A DNA stretch of 13,854 nt. Origin: Lachnospiraceae bacterium (GTDB lineage Bacteria; Bacillota; Clostridia; Lachnospirales; Lachnospiraceae). The stretch is taken from positions 1-13,854 of the forward strand of contig CAAFJI010000045.1 in assembly GCA_900763175.1 (NCBI GenBank), written 5' to 3'. Position numbers and translations under genes: made by a program. Below the pieces are notes generated by a model. It was not told the DNA's origin. It searched no databases and worked only from the letters and a program-made list of their open reading frames with translations. Positions 6,025 through 13,345 of this stretch are shown in pieces (position 1 is the first letter of the stretch; every line of letters starts with the position of its first letter).

Positions 6025-7452
6025 ATGGCTGAGAAGAAGAAACCAAGCTTTTTAAAGAGTCTGCGCTTTCGTATTCTGATCATCCTGGTTATTCTGGGAA
6101 TCGTGCCAAGTGTGATTGTTACCAGAGTTATACTTGTGGCATATGAAGATAAGGCAATTTCAGTGCGCAAGGAAACAGTACGGAAACAATGTGACATTTT
6201 ATGCAACCTGTTAATTAAAGAGAATTACATGAATGACTCCAGCTCGCAGACAGTGAACAGCAAGCTGGAGTTGTTGTCTAATGTTTATGACGGAAGGATT
6301 CTTCTTCTTGACAGGGATTACAGGATCATCAAGGATACCTACGGTGTAGATGAGGGGAAAACATTGATTTCCAGTATGGTGATCAACTGCTTCAAAGGAG
6401 ACGAGGCAAGCCGCTACAACAGCAAGACTCAGAAGATTGAAATGGCTCTTCCAGTAAAGAGTCCGGAAGTAAAGCAGCTGCAGGGTGCTATGCTCATCAG
6501 TTTTTCTTCTGAGGAAATTGCGGAGAACATCCAGGAACTGGAACAGAAAAGTCTGCTGATCACAGGCATTATTATCGTACTTGCCATTCTTCTGGGTTAT
6601 GTGTTGTCCACTGTGCTTGTGAGGCCGTTTGCCCGTGTTACCAAATCCATAGAGGATCTTACAGACGGCTATCAGAATGAGGAGATTTCTGTACCGGATT
6701 ATACAGAGACTGCCCTGATCACAGACGCATTTAACAAAATGCTTTCCCGAATGAAAATCCTGGATGAATCCAGAAATGAATTTGTTTCCAATGTGTCCCA
6801 TGAGCTGAAAACACCTCTCACCTCCATGAAGGTTCTGGCTGATTCCCTCGTTGGCCAGCAGGGAGTTCCCGAGGAGCTTTATCAGGAGTTTATGGGAGAT
6901 ATCACTGCGGAAATTGACAGAGAAAACAAGATCATTACAGATCTTCTGTCTCTTGTAAAGATGGACAAGAAGGCGGCAGATCTGAATGTGGAGCACCTGG
7001 ATATTAACCAGCTGCTGGAAGATATTCTGAAGAGGCTCCGTCCCATTGCAGATAAGAGAAATATTGATCTGATCCTGGATAGCTTCCGCACTGTGGAGGC
7101 TGATGTGGATGAGGTGAAATTTACTCTGGCAATCAGCAATCTGGTAGAAAATGGTATCAAATACAATGTAGATGATGGCTGGGTGCGTGTAACGCTGGAT
7201 GCAGATCACAAGTATTTTTACGTGAAGGTTGCGGATTCTGGTATGGGCATTCCAGAGGAATCCATTGGAAGGATTTTTGAACGTTTTTATCGTGTGGACA
7301 AATCCCATTCCAAAGAAATTGGCGGAACTGGCCTGGGTCTTGCAATTACCAGAAGCTCTGTGACTATGCATCACGGAATCATTCAGGTTGCAAGCAAGGA
7401 AGGGGAAGGAACTACTTTCACTGTCCGTATTCCATTATCTTATATTCCGTAG
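6025..7452 (+). CDS. Membrane sensor histidine kinase (HAMP, HisKA, HATPase)
   Basis: 475 residues. Helix 1 (about 16-38), an extracytoplasmic sensor of about 138 residues, helix 2 (177-199), HAMP (about 200-250), HisKA with H259 in FVSNVSHELKTPLTSMK, then an ATPase domain with N box NLVENGIKYN (N376), G1 DSGMGIPEE (D404), F box IFERFYRVDKSHSKEIGG and G2 GGTGLGLAI (433 on). All catalytic landmarks are present. The sensor has strand-rich DGRILLLDRDYRIIKDTYG, suggestive of a Cache/PDC-type fold, but the ligand is unknown. There is no cytoplasmic PAS domain, unlike WalK. The ATG is 6 bases past the regulator stop and has no good ribosome site, so translation is probably coupled to the regulator gene. 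The partner lipoprotein gene follows directly. Confidence 0.95.
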   Translation: MAEKKKPSFLKSLRFRILIILVILGIVPSVIVTRVILVAYEDKAISVRKETVRKQCDILCNLLIKENYMNDSSSQTVNSKLELLSNVYDGRILLLDRDYRIIKDTYGVDEGKTLISSMVINCFKGDEASRYNSKTQKIEMALPVKSPEVKQLQGAMLISFSSEEIAENIQELEQKSLLITGIIIVLAILLGYVLSTVLVRPFARVTKSIEDLTDGYQNEEISVPDYTETALITDAFNKMLSRMKILDESRNEFVSNVSHELKTPLTSMKVLADSLVGQQGVPEELYQEFMGDITAEIDRENKIITDLLSLVKMDKKAADLNVEHLDINQLLEDILKRLRPIADKRNIDLILDSFRTVEADVDEVKFTLAISNLVENGIKYNVDDGWVRVTLDADHKYFYVKVADSGMGIPEESIGRIFERFYRVDKSHSKEIGGTGLGLAITRSSVTMHHGIIQVASKEGEGTTFTVRIPLSYIP

Positions 7453-7457
7453 GAGGT
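7450..7457 (+). promoter_or_regulatory. Ribosome site that fixes the start of the GerMN lipoprotein gene
   Basis: TAGGAGGT overlaps the kinase stop codon (TAG 7450-7452) and is 5 bases from the ATG at 7463. This excludes the longer in-frame candidate beginning TTG at 7388, whose added residues would bury the signal peptide. Confidence 0.85.
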
Positions 7458-7462
7458 GCCGG

Positions 7463-8422
7463 ATGAAGCGTTTTTTTTATACGGTTTTGGTGCTGCTTAT
7501 GGTCGGCTTTCTGTTAAGCGGATGTTCCGTGGAAGTACAGGAGGAAAGAACAGACAGTGGCGGAAATCAGTATTATTTATATTATCTGAATAAAGAAGAA
7601 ACAAAGGTTGTAAAAGAGAGATACCAGCCGGAACAGGAAACCGCAGATTTTATGCTGCAGGATTTTACCAGCATTCTTAACAATCAGACCGCAGGAGGAG
7701 ATAACCAGCCTCTTTTGCCTTCTGGTGTGCAGCTTGTAACCTATCGGCTGAACGGAGCTTTGCTGGAACTGGAATTTAACAGTGAATATGGAAACATATC
7801 AAGAACCAGGGAAATCCTGGTGCGTGCAGGAGTGGCAAGGACTTTTCTCCAGATTCCGGGAATTACCGGCGTGAAATTTTTCATAGGAAGCAGCGAGCTT
7901 ACAGATTCTAAGGGACAGCTGATTGGTGTGATTGACGGTAATACCTTTGTGGAGATGTGGGGCTCTGACAAGGATGCCTATCGTTACGATACCTTTACCT
8001 TGTATTTCACAGACAAGACAGGAGAGCACCTAGTTGCAGAACAGAGAAATGTTTACTACAAGAGAATCCTTCCAAGGGAGCGGGTAATTCTGGAGCAGCT
8101 GGCAAAAGGACCGATGGTGAAAGGCCATTATCCCACAATTCCCCAGAATACGGAAGTCTTGGGCGTTGAGATATCGGACGATATCTGTTATGTGGATTTT
8201 AGCCCGGCATTTACAAATACCAGTGTAGATGTGCCTGTTAATATTACCATTTACTCTGTAATAAATTCTCTTCTGGACAATACAACGGCAGCGGATAAGG
8301 TGCAGATTACCATTCAGGGGAATGACTCCGCATCGTTAAGCGATGGTACTTCCTTATACAGCTTTTTTAGCAAGAACGAAGATCTTATTTTAAAAGAAAA
8401 TCAAAGTGGCGATGATCAGTAA
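7463..8422 (+). CDS. Lipoprotein with two GerMN domains
   Basis: 319 residues. A short basic start (MKR), hydrophobic stretch and clear lipobox LLSGC with lipidated C21 show export and attachment to the outer face of the membrane. Two GerMN-type repeats follow, about residues 40-155 (ending GITGVKFFIGSSEL ... GQLIGVIDG) and 172-290 (TLYFTDKTGEHLVAEQR, ILEQLAKGP, GVEISDDICYVDFSPAF). GerMN domains occur in the spore protein GerM and in actinobacterial LpqB, a lipoprotein acting with the MtrB sensor kinase; their exact biochemical role is not settled. Placement 10 bases after the kinase and 12 before comEC suggests it works with the kinase outside the membrane. A sporulation role as in GerM is the alternative. 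No LpqB-type beta-propeller is present. Confidence 0.88.
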   Translation: MKRFFYTVLVLLMVGFLLSGCSVEVQEERTDSGGNQYYLYYLNKEETKVVKERYQPEQETADFMLQDFTSILNNQTAGGDNQPLLPSGVQLVTYRLNGALLELEFNSEYGNISRTREILVRAGVARTFLQIPGITGVKFFIGSSELTDSKGQLIGVIDGNTFVEMWGSDKDAYRYDTFTLYFTDKTGEHLVAEQRNVYYKRILPRERVILEQLAKGPMVKGHYPTIPQNTEVLGVEISDDICYVDFSPAFTNTSVDVPVNITIYSVINSLLDNTTAADKVQITIQGNDSASLSDGTSLYSFFSKNEDLILKENQSGDDQ

Positions 8423-8434
8423 GGAGCGTGGGAA

Positions 8435-10648
8435 ATGGCGCGAAGACCACTGTGTATTGTGTGTCTGCTGCTGATGCTTTCCATATGTGCCGCAGATTAT
8501 GCAGGATTTCCTCTGATCAGGGGGAATCCTGTTTCAAAAGAGACAGCATCGTGGATAGAGAAACATCCAAAGTCTGTTATCTGCGGGGAAGTGGTACAGA
8601 CCACAGAAAACGAATTTTCGCAATCTGTTTATCTGAAAGATACATATCTAGTCTACAAATCGAAAAAAATATCCATTGAAAATGTAAAGGTATTCTTAAA
8701 AACAAAAGAAGAGCTTCTGCCAGGGACAGTTGTGCAGTTGTCTGGAAAATTGCAGCGGGTAGAGTCTAAGAGAAATCCAGGAGAGTTTGACAGCCGGCAA
8801 TATTATGCCTGTCAGCATATCTATTATTTTCTGAATAAAGCTGAAATTCTCAAAAAATCTGAAAACTATTCCAGGTATCAGCAATTCCTATTTAATCTGA
8901 GAAAAAAATTTGGAGAAATTCTGGAAAAAACAGCACAGGAAGAGGCTGGCATTTTGGAGGCCATTGTTCTTGGTGATAAGAAAAATCTGGATGAAACACT
9001 GAAGCTACGATATCAGATGGCTGGAATCATGCACATTCTTGCAATTTCAGGATTACATATCAGCGTGATCGGGGCGGGTTTATACAAATTGCTAATGAAA
9101 ACCGGAATTGGAATATGGCCATCTGGAATGCTGGCTCTTTTTGTGATGCTTCAATATGGGATCATGACAGGCGGCAGTGTCTCTACTATGCGGGCAGTCT
9201 GTATGTTTTTGCTTTTGTGTGGGGCAAAGATAACCGGAAGGATTTATGATATGCCAACAGCCCTGAGTGTATCTGCCATGATGATTTTAGGAGAATCAGG
9301 AGCGTATTTATACAGCAGTGGATTTTTATTGTCTTTTTGTGCTGTGCTGGGGATTGGTGTAGCTTTTCCGGTGCTGAAGGAGAGATTTGAAAAAAGTGAA
9401 AAACGGGGAAAGATAAGAAATAAGCTGAAAGAGGCAATTCTGGCTTCCTTGTCTGTGCAGCTGACCATGCTTCCAATATCCTTGTACTTCTTTGGAGAAA
9501 TTTCACTGGTAGGGATTTTCCTGAATCTGGTGATTCTTCCTACAGTGGGAATCATATTGGAAAGTGGTGTCTTTGCAATGCTGGTAGGGTGTGTCAGCAT
9601 ACAGGCGGCCAAAGTTGTGATATATCCGGGGAGAATTCTTGGACGGCTTTATGAAATGTTATGCAGGGCAGCAGGAAATCTTCCCGGGGCGGTATGGATA
9701 GGAGGGCAGCCCAGACTGTGTCAGCTGGCAGTGTATTACGGGATTTTGACAGGAGCCCTGCTTTTACTAAAAAAAAGAAAAGGAAGAATTTCTTTTTTGC
9801 TTCTCATGATTTCTGCCATATTTCTACTTACCTGGCAGAAAAAAGCAGACTTTTCCATTACCTGTCTGGATGTTGGACAGGGAGACTGCCTGGTGCTGGA
9901 AACTGCCACAGGAAATTGTTTCCTGGTAGATGGAGGAAGTACGAATAAGTCAAAGACAGGACAATATCAGATCCTGCCTTATCTGAAAAGCCAGGGAATT
10001 GGAAAGGTGGATGGAATCCTGATCTCCCATACAGATGAGGATCATATCAGCGGGATCCGGGAGATCCTGGAGTTGACGATTGAGCAGGTAAATCCTGTGA
10101 AAATCAGCTGCCTTTATCTTCCGAATTGGAAAAATCCGCCGGATTCCTGGAAAAAACTGCGGGAGCTGGCACAAAAAGCAGGAATTCCGGTAAAAACACT
10201 TCAGGCTGGAAAATGTATCGCAGCTGGAAAGCTGAAAATGGATATTTTGTGGCCTCGGGAGAATGCCAGCGGAACGGATGTAAATGAAGAAGGAATCGTA
10301 GTGAAGGTTTCTTACGGGGATTTTACAGGATTACTTACTGGAGATATGGGGGAGGAAACAGAGAAGAGACTTTTGCAGCAGGGAAAGCTGCAGGATATTG
10401 ATTTTTTGAAGGTGGGACACCATGGTTCCCGTTATTCCAGCTGCCAGGAATTTTTGAAAAAAATAAAGCCGGAATGGGGAGTGATTTCCTGCTCTTCCAC
10501 CAATACATACGGACATCCTTCAAAAGAAGCCATAGAAAGGTTGGAAAAAGCAGGCTGTCAAGTGTATTACACAATGAAAGGAGGGGCAATTACCGTCTAT
10601 ACAGACGGAAATAAAATCAGAGCGCGGGAGTATCTGACAGCGGGATAA
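8435..10648 (+). CDS. comEC: ComEC/Rec2 DNA uptake channel protein
   Basis: 737 residues, near the usual 750-800. N-terminal helix (about 5-22), an OB-like DUF4131 region (about 45-145, with GTVVQLSGKL and RNPGEFDSRQYY), the polytopic Competence domain (about 165-430, with GIMHILAISGLHISVIG and GGSVSTMRAVCM), further helices, and a C-terminal metallo-beta-lactamase-like domain from about 473 (ITCLDVGQGDCLVLET). The metal-site motifs are intact: H532-T-D534-E-D536-H537, GD637, and GHH (H662/H663) GSRYSS. In transformable bacteria ComEC moves single-stranded DNA across the membrane, and the lactamase-like domain is proposed to degrade the other strand. AAGGAG at 8421-8426 overlaps the preceding stop and is 8 bases from the ATG. 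All landmarks look intact, arguing against decay. Confidence 0.96.
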   Translation: MARRPLCIVCLLLMLSICAADYAGFPLIRGNPVSKETASWIEKHPKSVICGEVVQTTENEFSQSVYLKDTYLVYKSKKISIENVKVFLKTKEELLPGTVVQLSGKLQRVESKRNPGEFDSRQYYACQHIYYFLNKAEILKKSENYSRYQQFLFNLRKKFGEILEKTAQEEAGILEAIVLGDKKNLDETLKLRYQMAGIMHILAISGLHISVIGAGLYKLLMKTGIGIWPSGMLALFVMLQYGIMTGGSVSTMRAVCMFLLLCGAKITGRIYDMPTALSVSAMMILGESGAYLYSSGFLLSFCAVLGIGVAFPVLKERFEKSEKRGKIRNKLKEAILASLSVQLTMLPISLYFFGEISLVGIFLNLVILPTVGIILESGVFAMLVGCVSIQAAKVVIYPGRILGRLYEMLCRAAGNLPGAVWIGGQPRLCQLAVYYGILTGALLLLKKRKGRISFLLLMISAIFLLTWQKKADFSITCLDVGQGDCLVLETATGNCFLVDGGSTNKSKTGQYQILPYLKSQGIGKVDGILISHTDEDHISGIREILELTIEQVNPVKISCLYLPNWKNPPDSWKKLRELAQKAGIPVKTLQAGKCIAAGKLKMDILWPRENASGTDVNEEGIVVKVSYGDFTGLLTGDMGEETEKRLLQQGKLQDIDFLKVGHHGSRYSSCQEFLKKIKPEWGVISCSSTNTYGHPSKEAIERLEKAGCQVYYTMKGGAITVYTDGNKIRAREYLTAG

Positions 10649-10730
10649 AAATTCCTTTTCCAAAGAGTGATTTTGTGGTATGGTTTAAGAAAGCTGATAT
10701 CGGGAAACTGATACCAGAAAACAAAGTGAC

Positions 10731-10735
10731 AGGAG
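10731..10735 (+). promoter_or_regulatory. Ribosome site supporting a TTG start for holA
   Basis: AGGAG lies 8 bases before TTG 10744. The other candidate, GTG 10675, has no comparable site. TTG gives an N-terminus (MKNIQEDIKTKNFKTAYLLYGEE) that agrees with usual HolA proteins. Confidence 0.6.
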
Positions 10736-10743
10736 CAGACAGC

Positions 10744-11730
10744 TTGAAAAACATTCAGGAAGATATTAAAACAAAGAATTTTAAAACCGCTTATTTACTT
10801 TATGGAGAAGAAGCATATCTGAAACAGCAATATAAGCACAACCTGATCAGGGCTTTGAATCCAGATGGAGATGATATGAACTTTTCTCATTATGAGGGAA
10901 AGAACATTGATGTAAAGGAGCTTATTGATCTTTGTGAGACTATGCCTTTTTTTGCAGACAGAAGGGTGATCCTTCTGGAGGATACCGGTTTTTTTAAAAA
11001 TAAATGTGATGAGCTGGCAGATTATATGAAAGAGCTTCCGGATTATCTCTGCCTTGTTTTTGTGGAGGAGGAAGTGGATAAGAGAAGCCGTATGTATAAG
11101 GCTGTGAAGTCCTGTGGCAGGATTGGGGAATTTGTACGTCAGAAGGAAAATGACCTGCTGACCTGGGGAGCCGGCATTCTGGGAAAAGAAGGAAAGCGGA
11201 TCACCAAAGGCAATATGGAACTGCTTCTTACGAAAACTGGAATCGACATGGGAAATCTTAGGATGGAGCTTGAGAAGCTGATTACCTATACGGGAGAGCG
11301 GACTGTGGTAACTGCAGCAGATATTGAAGAAATCTGTACGACTCAGACTCAGAATAAGATTTTTGATATGGTTCGTGCCGTAACGGACAGGAATCAGGAA
11401 AAGGCTCTTGAGCTTTATTATGATCTGTTAACTCTCAGGGAGCCGCCTATGAGAATCCTTTTTCTTCTTGCAAAACAGTTTCGGCAGCTTCTTCTTGTAA
11501 AGGAATATTCCCAGGAGGGAGTGGCTCAGCCGGAGATGGCGTCCAGGCTTGGGATTCCCTCTTTCGCAGTAAGAAACATTGCAATCTGTGCAAGGTCCTA
11601 TCAGATCAGCGAGCTGCGTCAGGCAGTGACAGATTTTGTAGATGCAGAGGAAGCGGTGAAAACAGGTCGGCTTCAGGATCTGCTTAGTGTGGAGCTTCTT
11701 ATTATAAAATATAGCTCAGGGCGCAGGTGA
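10744..11730 (+). CDS. holA: DNA polymerase III delta subunit HolA
   Basis: 328 residues from TTG 10744. The delta subunit of the clamp loader opens the beta sliding clamp so that it can be loaded on primed DNA. Family marks are TAYLLYGEEAYLKQQY at the N-terminus (an AAA+ like fold without a working Walker A), the PFFADRRVILLE segment, the LRMELEKLITYTGE stretch and the helical C-terminal collar domain with ILFLLAKQFRQLLLVKEY and LQDLLSVELLIIKYS. A GTG at 10675 would add 23 residues (MVWFKKADIGKLIPENKVTGADS) that are not typical; a weak imperfect hairpin (10694-10717) lies in that interval. comEC followed by holA is a standard Firmicute order, so holA is probably read from the com operon as well. 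The stop is convergent with rpsT. Confidence 0.93.
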   Translation: MKNIQEDIKTKNFKTAYLLYGEEAYLKQQYKHNLIRALNPDGDDMNFSHYEGKNIDVKELIDLCETMPFFADRRVILLEDTGFFKNKCDELADYMKELPDYLCLVFVEEEVDKRSRMYKAVKSCGRIGEFVRQKENDLLTWGAGILGKEGKRITKGNMELLLTKTGIDMGNLRMELEKLITYTGERTVVTAADIEEICTTQTQNKIFDMVRAVTDRNQEKALELYYDLLTLREPPMRILFLLAKQFRQLLLVKEYSQEGVAQPEMASRLGIPSFAVRNIAICARSYQISELRQAVTDFVDAEEAVKTGRLQDLLSVELLIIKYSSGRR

Positions 11731-11811
11731 GGAATCCATTTTGCAAACTGCAGGGCACATCTTGCAAAAAAAGCGTGAAGGAGTATGTTTCCGGCTTTGG
11801 CAGAAGCATAG

Positions 11812-11850
11812 AAAAAAGGCAGTCGATGACGGTTCGACTGCCTTAATTTT
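11812..11850. terminator. Bidirectional terminator shared by holA and rpsT
   Basis: AAGGCAGTCGA (11816-11826) pairs perfectly with TCGACTGCCTT (11834-11844) around a 7-base loop. Read on the minus strand for rpsT, the stem runs into a T6 tract (A-run 11812-11817 on plus). Read on plus for holA, it is followed by AATTTT. The interval from the holA stop to this stem (11731-11811) contains only a weak TTTTGCAA/TTGCAAAA inverted repeat (11739-11746, 11762-11769) and no credible gene. Confidence 0.88.
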
Positions 11851-11886
11851 CACTTATAAGCTTATAATTAAAAATTAAAATATCTA

Positions 11887-12150
11887 TTAGCCAATGCTGT
11901 TGACAGCTTTGGATAAACGGGAAACTTTTCTAGCGCAGTTGTTTTTGTGATAAACACCTTTGGAAGTTGCTTTGCTGATTGTAGAGATAGCCTCTTTTAA
12001 TGCAACCTCTGCTGCTGCCTTATCATTGTTTGCTACTGCCTGGTCTACCTTTCTGATGGATGTTTTAACAGCAGAACGGATAGATTTGTTTCTCGCAGCT
12101 TTAGTTCTGTTTACTAAAATTCTCTTTTTTGCAGATTTGATGTTAGCCAA
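11887..12150 (-). CDS. rpsT: Small ribosomal subunit protein bS20
   Basis: 87 residues, the normal S20 length, binding 16S rRNA early in 30S assembly. The sequence opens ANIKSAKKRILVNRTKAARN, ends in CARKVSRLSKAVNSIG, and is Lys/Arg/Ala-rich and helical as expected. The start is TTG (CAA at 12148-12150 on plus), directly before ANIKSAKK and 6 bases from a strong GGAGGTG (12157-12163). Reading further upstream in frame to an ATG at 12259-12261 would run through the gene's own promoter and leader, so the longer form is rejected. Convergent with holA, divergent from gpr, with its own promoter and terminator. A TTG start is also found in E. coli rpsT, where it takes part in autogenous repression; the same may apply here. 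Confidence 0.97.
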   Translation of the reverse strand: MANIKSAKKRILVNRTKAARNKSIRSAVKTSIRKVDQAVANNDKAAAEVALKEAISTISKATSKGVYHKNNCARKVSRLSKAVNSIG

Positions 12151-12156
12151 TTCGTA

Positions 12157-12163
12157 CACCTCC
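12157..12163 (-). promoter_or_regulatory. Ribosome site deciding the TTG start of rpsT
   Basis: GGAGGTG on the minus strand is 6 bases upstream of TTG. It matches the anti-Shine-Dalgarno almost perfectly and compensates for the weak start codon. Confidence 0.88.
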
Positions 12164-12232
12164 AATTCGTAAGTGAATATAATTACCTCTTCACAGAAAC
12201 AGACACGGGCGTCTCTATGAACATGCTTATAT

Positions 12233-12261
12233 AGTTTATAATAATCAGGATAAAATGTCAA
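12233..12261 (-). promoter_or_regulatory. Sigma-A promoter of rpsT
   Basis: On the minus strand a perfect -35 TTGACA (12256-12261) is followed after 17 bases by TAAACT (12233-12238); a shifted TATAAA is an overlapping alternative -10. Transcription would start near 12226, giving a leader of about 75 bases before the TTG. The leader can form only a short stem around GACG/TGTC. The remainder of the rpsT-gpr interval (12262-12375) shows a small CCCTG/CAGGG hairpin (12322-12334) and no convincing forespore promoter. Confidence 0.82.
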
Positions 12262-12375
12262 TACATATTTTTAATAAAAATTGGGGATGTTAAAAATGCT
12301 GTATGAGAATTGCAGGAGAGGCCCTGAGGCAGGGAAATTCGTGGATATTGAAAAAGAAAGACGGAGGAAAGAGAT

Positions 12376-13287
12376 ATGCTGGGAAGCGGGAGAATCAGAA
12401 CAGATCTGGCTCTGGAGGCCAGGGAGAGATTTGAGGAGGAAAATGTAGAAGTCAGAGGTGTGGAAGTGGAGGAAACCTATAACGAGGAGAAGGATATCCG
12501 TACCACGGTGGTGAAAATTACCACAGAGAACGGCGCCAGGACTATGGGGCGACCTCAGGGCACTTATATCACCATTGAATCTGAGGGGCTTTCTGCACCA
12601 GATGAGGATTATCACAGAGAAGTGTCAGCGGAAATTTCCCGTCATCTTTGCCAGCTGATCGGGTTGGAAAAAGAAAAGTCTGTTCTGGTAGTGGGACTTG
12701 GAAATCAGGGGATTACAGCAGATTCTCTGGGACCGGAGGTAATACAGAATCTGCGGATGACACGCCATTTGATCCGGGAATATGGCCTGAAAAGCACAGG
12801 AAAGGAGGTCCTTCATGAAATCAGCGGGATTGTGCCAGGTGTAATGGCACAGACTGGAATGGAAACTTCTGAAATCATAGAAGGAGTGGTGCACATTACC
12901 AGGCCGGATGTGGTGATTGCTATAGATGCGTTGGCTGCCAGAAGTACAAGGCGCCTGAACCGCACCATTCAGATTACGGATACCGGAATCCATCCAGGAT
13001 CAGGCGTGGGAAACCACAGGAATGGACTAACAGAGGAGAATCTCCGGGTAAAAGTAATTGGAATCGGGGTTCCCACAGTGGTGGATGCAGCTACCATTGT
13101 TCACGATTCCATGGCACATCTGCTGGAAGCCTTGGAAGAAACGGAGCAGAAGGAATTTCTGGAAGAGATGATTTCCCCCCATCTTTACGGAATGTTTGTA
13201 ACACCTAAGGATGTGGATGAAACGATTAAATATCTGAGCTTTACCATTTCAGAAGGGCTGAACATGGCTTTTCATCAGGGAGAATAA
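12376..13287 (+). CDS. gpr: Germination protease Gpr (spore SASP endopeptidase)
   Basis: 303 residues, somewhat shorter than the Bacillus enzyme of about 370. Gpr is made as an inactive zymogen in the forespore and, on germination, cuts the small acid-soluble proteins that coat spore DNA. Clear family blocks are IRTDLALEA near the N-terminus (the self-cleavage site by analogy with Bacillus, after the Asp of RTD), LVVGLGNQGITADSLGP with D116, and PDVVIAIDALAARS with D184; by alignment from memory these two are the catalytic aspartates of peptidase family A25. GVGNHRNGL and VIGIGVPTVVDAATIV are also typical. ATG 12376 is 8 bases from GGAGG (12363-12367). It shows that the host makes spores. spoIIP follows. 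Confidence 0.97.
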   Translation: MLGSGRIRTDLALEARERFEEENVEVRGVEVEETYNEEKDIRTTVVKITTENGARTMGRPQGTYITIESEGLSAPDEDYHREVSAEISRHLCQLIGLEKEKSVLVVGLGNQGITADSLGPEVIQNLRMTRHLIREYGLKSTGKEVLHEISGIVPGVMAQTGMETSEIIEGVVHITRPDVVIAIDALAARSTRRLNRTIQITDTGIHPGSGVGNHRNGLTEENLRVKVIGIGVPTVVDAATIVHDSMAHLLEALEETEQKEFLEEMISPHLYGMFVTPKDVDETIKYLSFTISEGLNMAFHQGE

Positions 13288-13298
13288 AAGCTGCACTC

Positions 13299-13325
13299 AT
13301 ATCATGGAAGGCTGTGACATAGGAT
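13299..13325 (+). promoter_or_regulatory. Candidate sigma-E promoter for spoIIP
   Basis: ATAT (13299-13302, within TCATATC) and CATAGGAT (13318-13325) are separated by 15 bases. They resemble the mother-cell sigma-E boxes (ATA... and CATACAnT), with 6 of 8 matching in the -10. In B. subtilis the gpr-spoIIP gap holds a sigma-E promoter for spoIIP, which makes the placement sensible. The gap is only 58 bases. Confidence 0.4.
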
Positions 13326-13345
13326 AACCTTAAAGAGGTGATTCC

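Noticed and set aside
6211..7374. Long minus-strand open frame (387 codons) opposite the histidine kinase
   Set aside because: The plus strand encodes an intact kinase with every catalytic motif; the reverse frame has no recognisable domain and no ribosome site that I can see.
11778..11810. Short reading frame behind AAGGAG between holA and rpsT
   Set aside because: It encodes fewer than ten residues from ATG 11785, its ribosome site is too close to the start, and it ends just before a terminator.
12151..12261. N-terminal extension of rpsT to an ATG at 12259-12261
   Set aside because: The extension would be encoded by the -35/-10 promoter and leader, and S20 proteins begin at the ANIKSAKK block.
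12264..12305. Possible sigma-G or sigma-F promoter for gpr (CATATTT at 12264, GTATG at 12301)
   Set aside because: Neither box has a partner at the right spacing. A forespore promoter is expected here but I cannot point to one.
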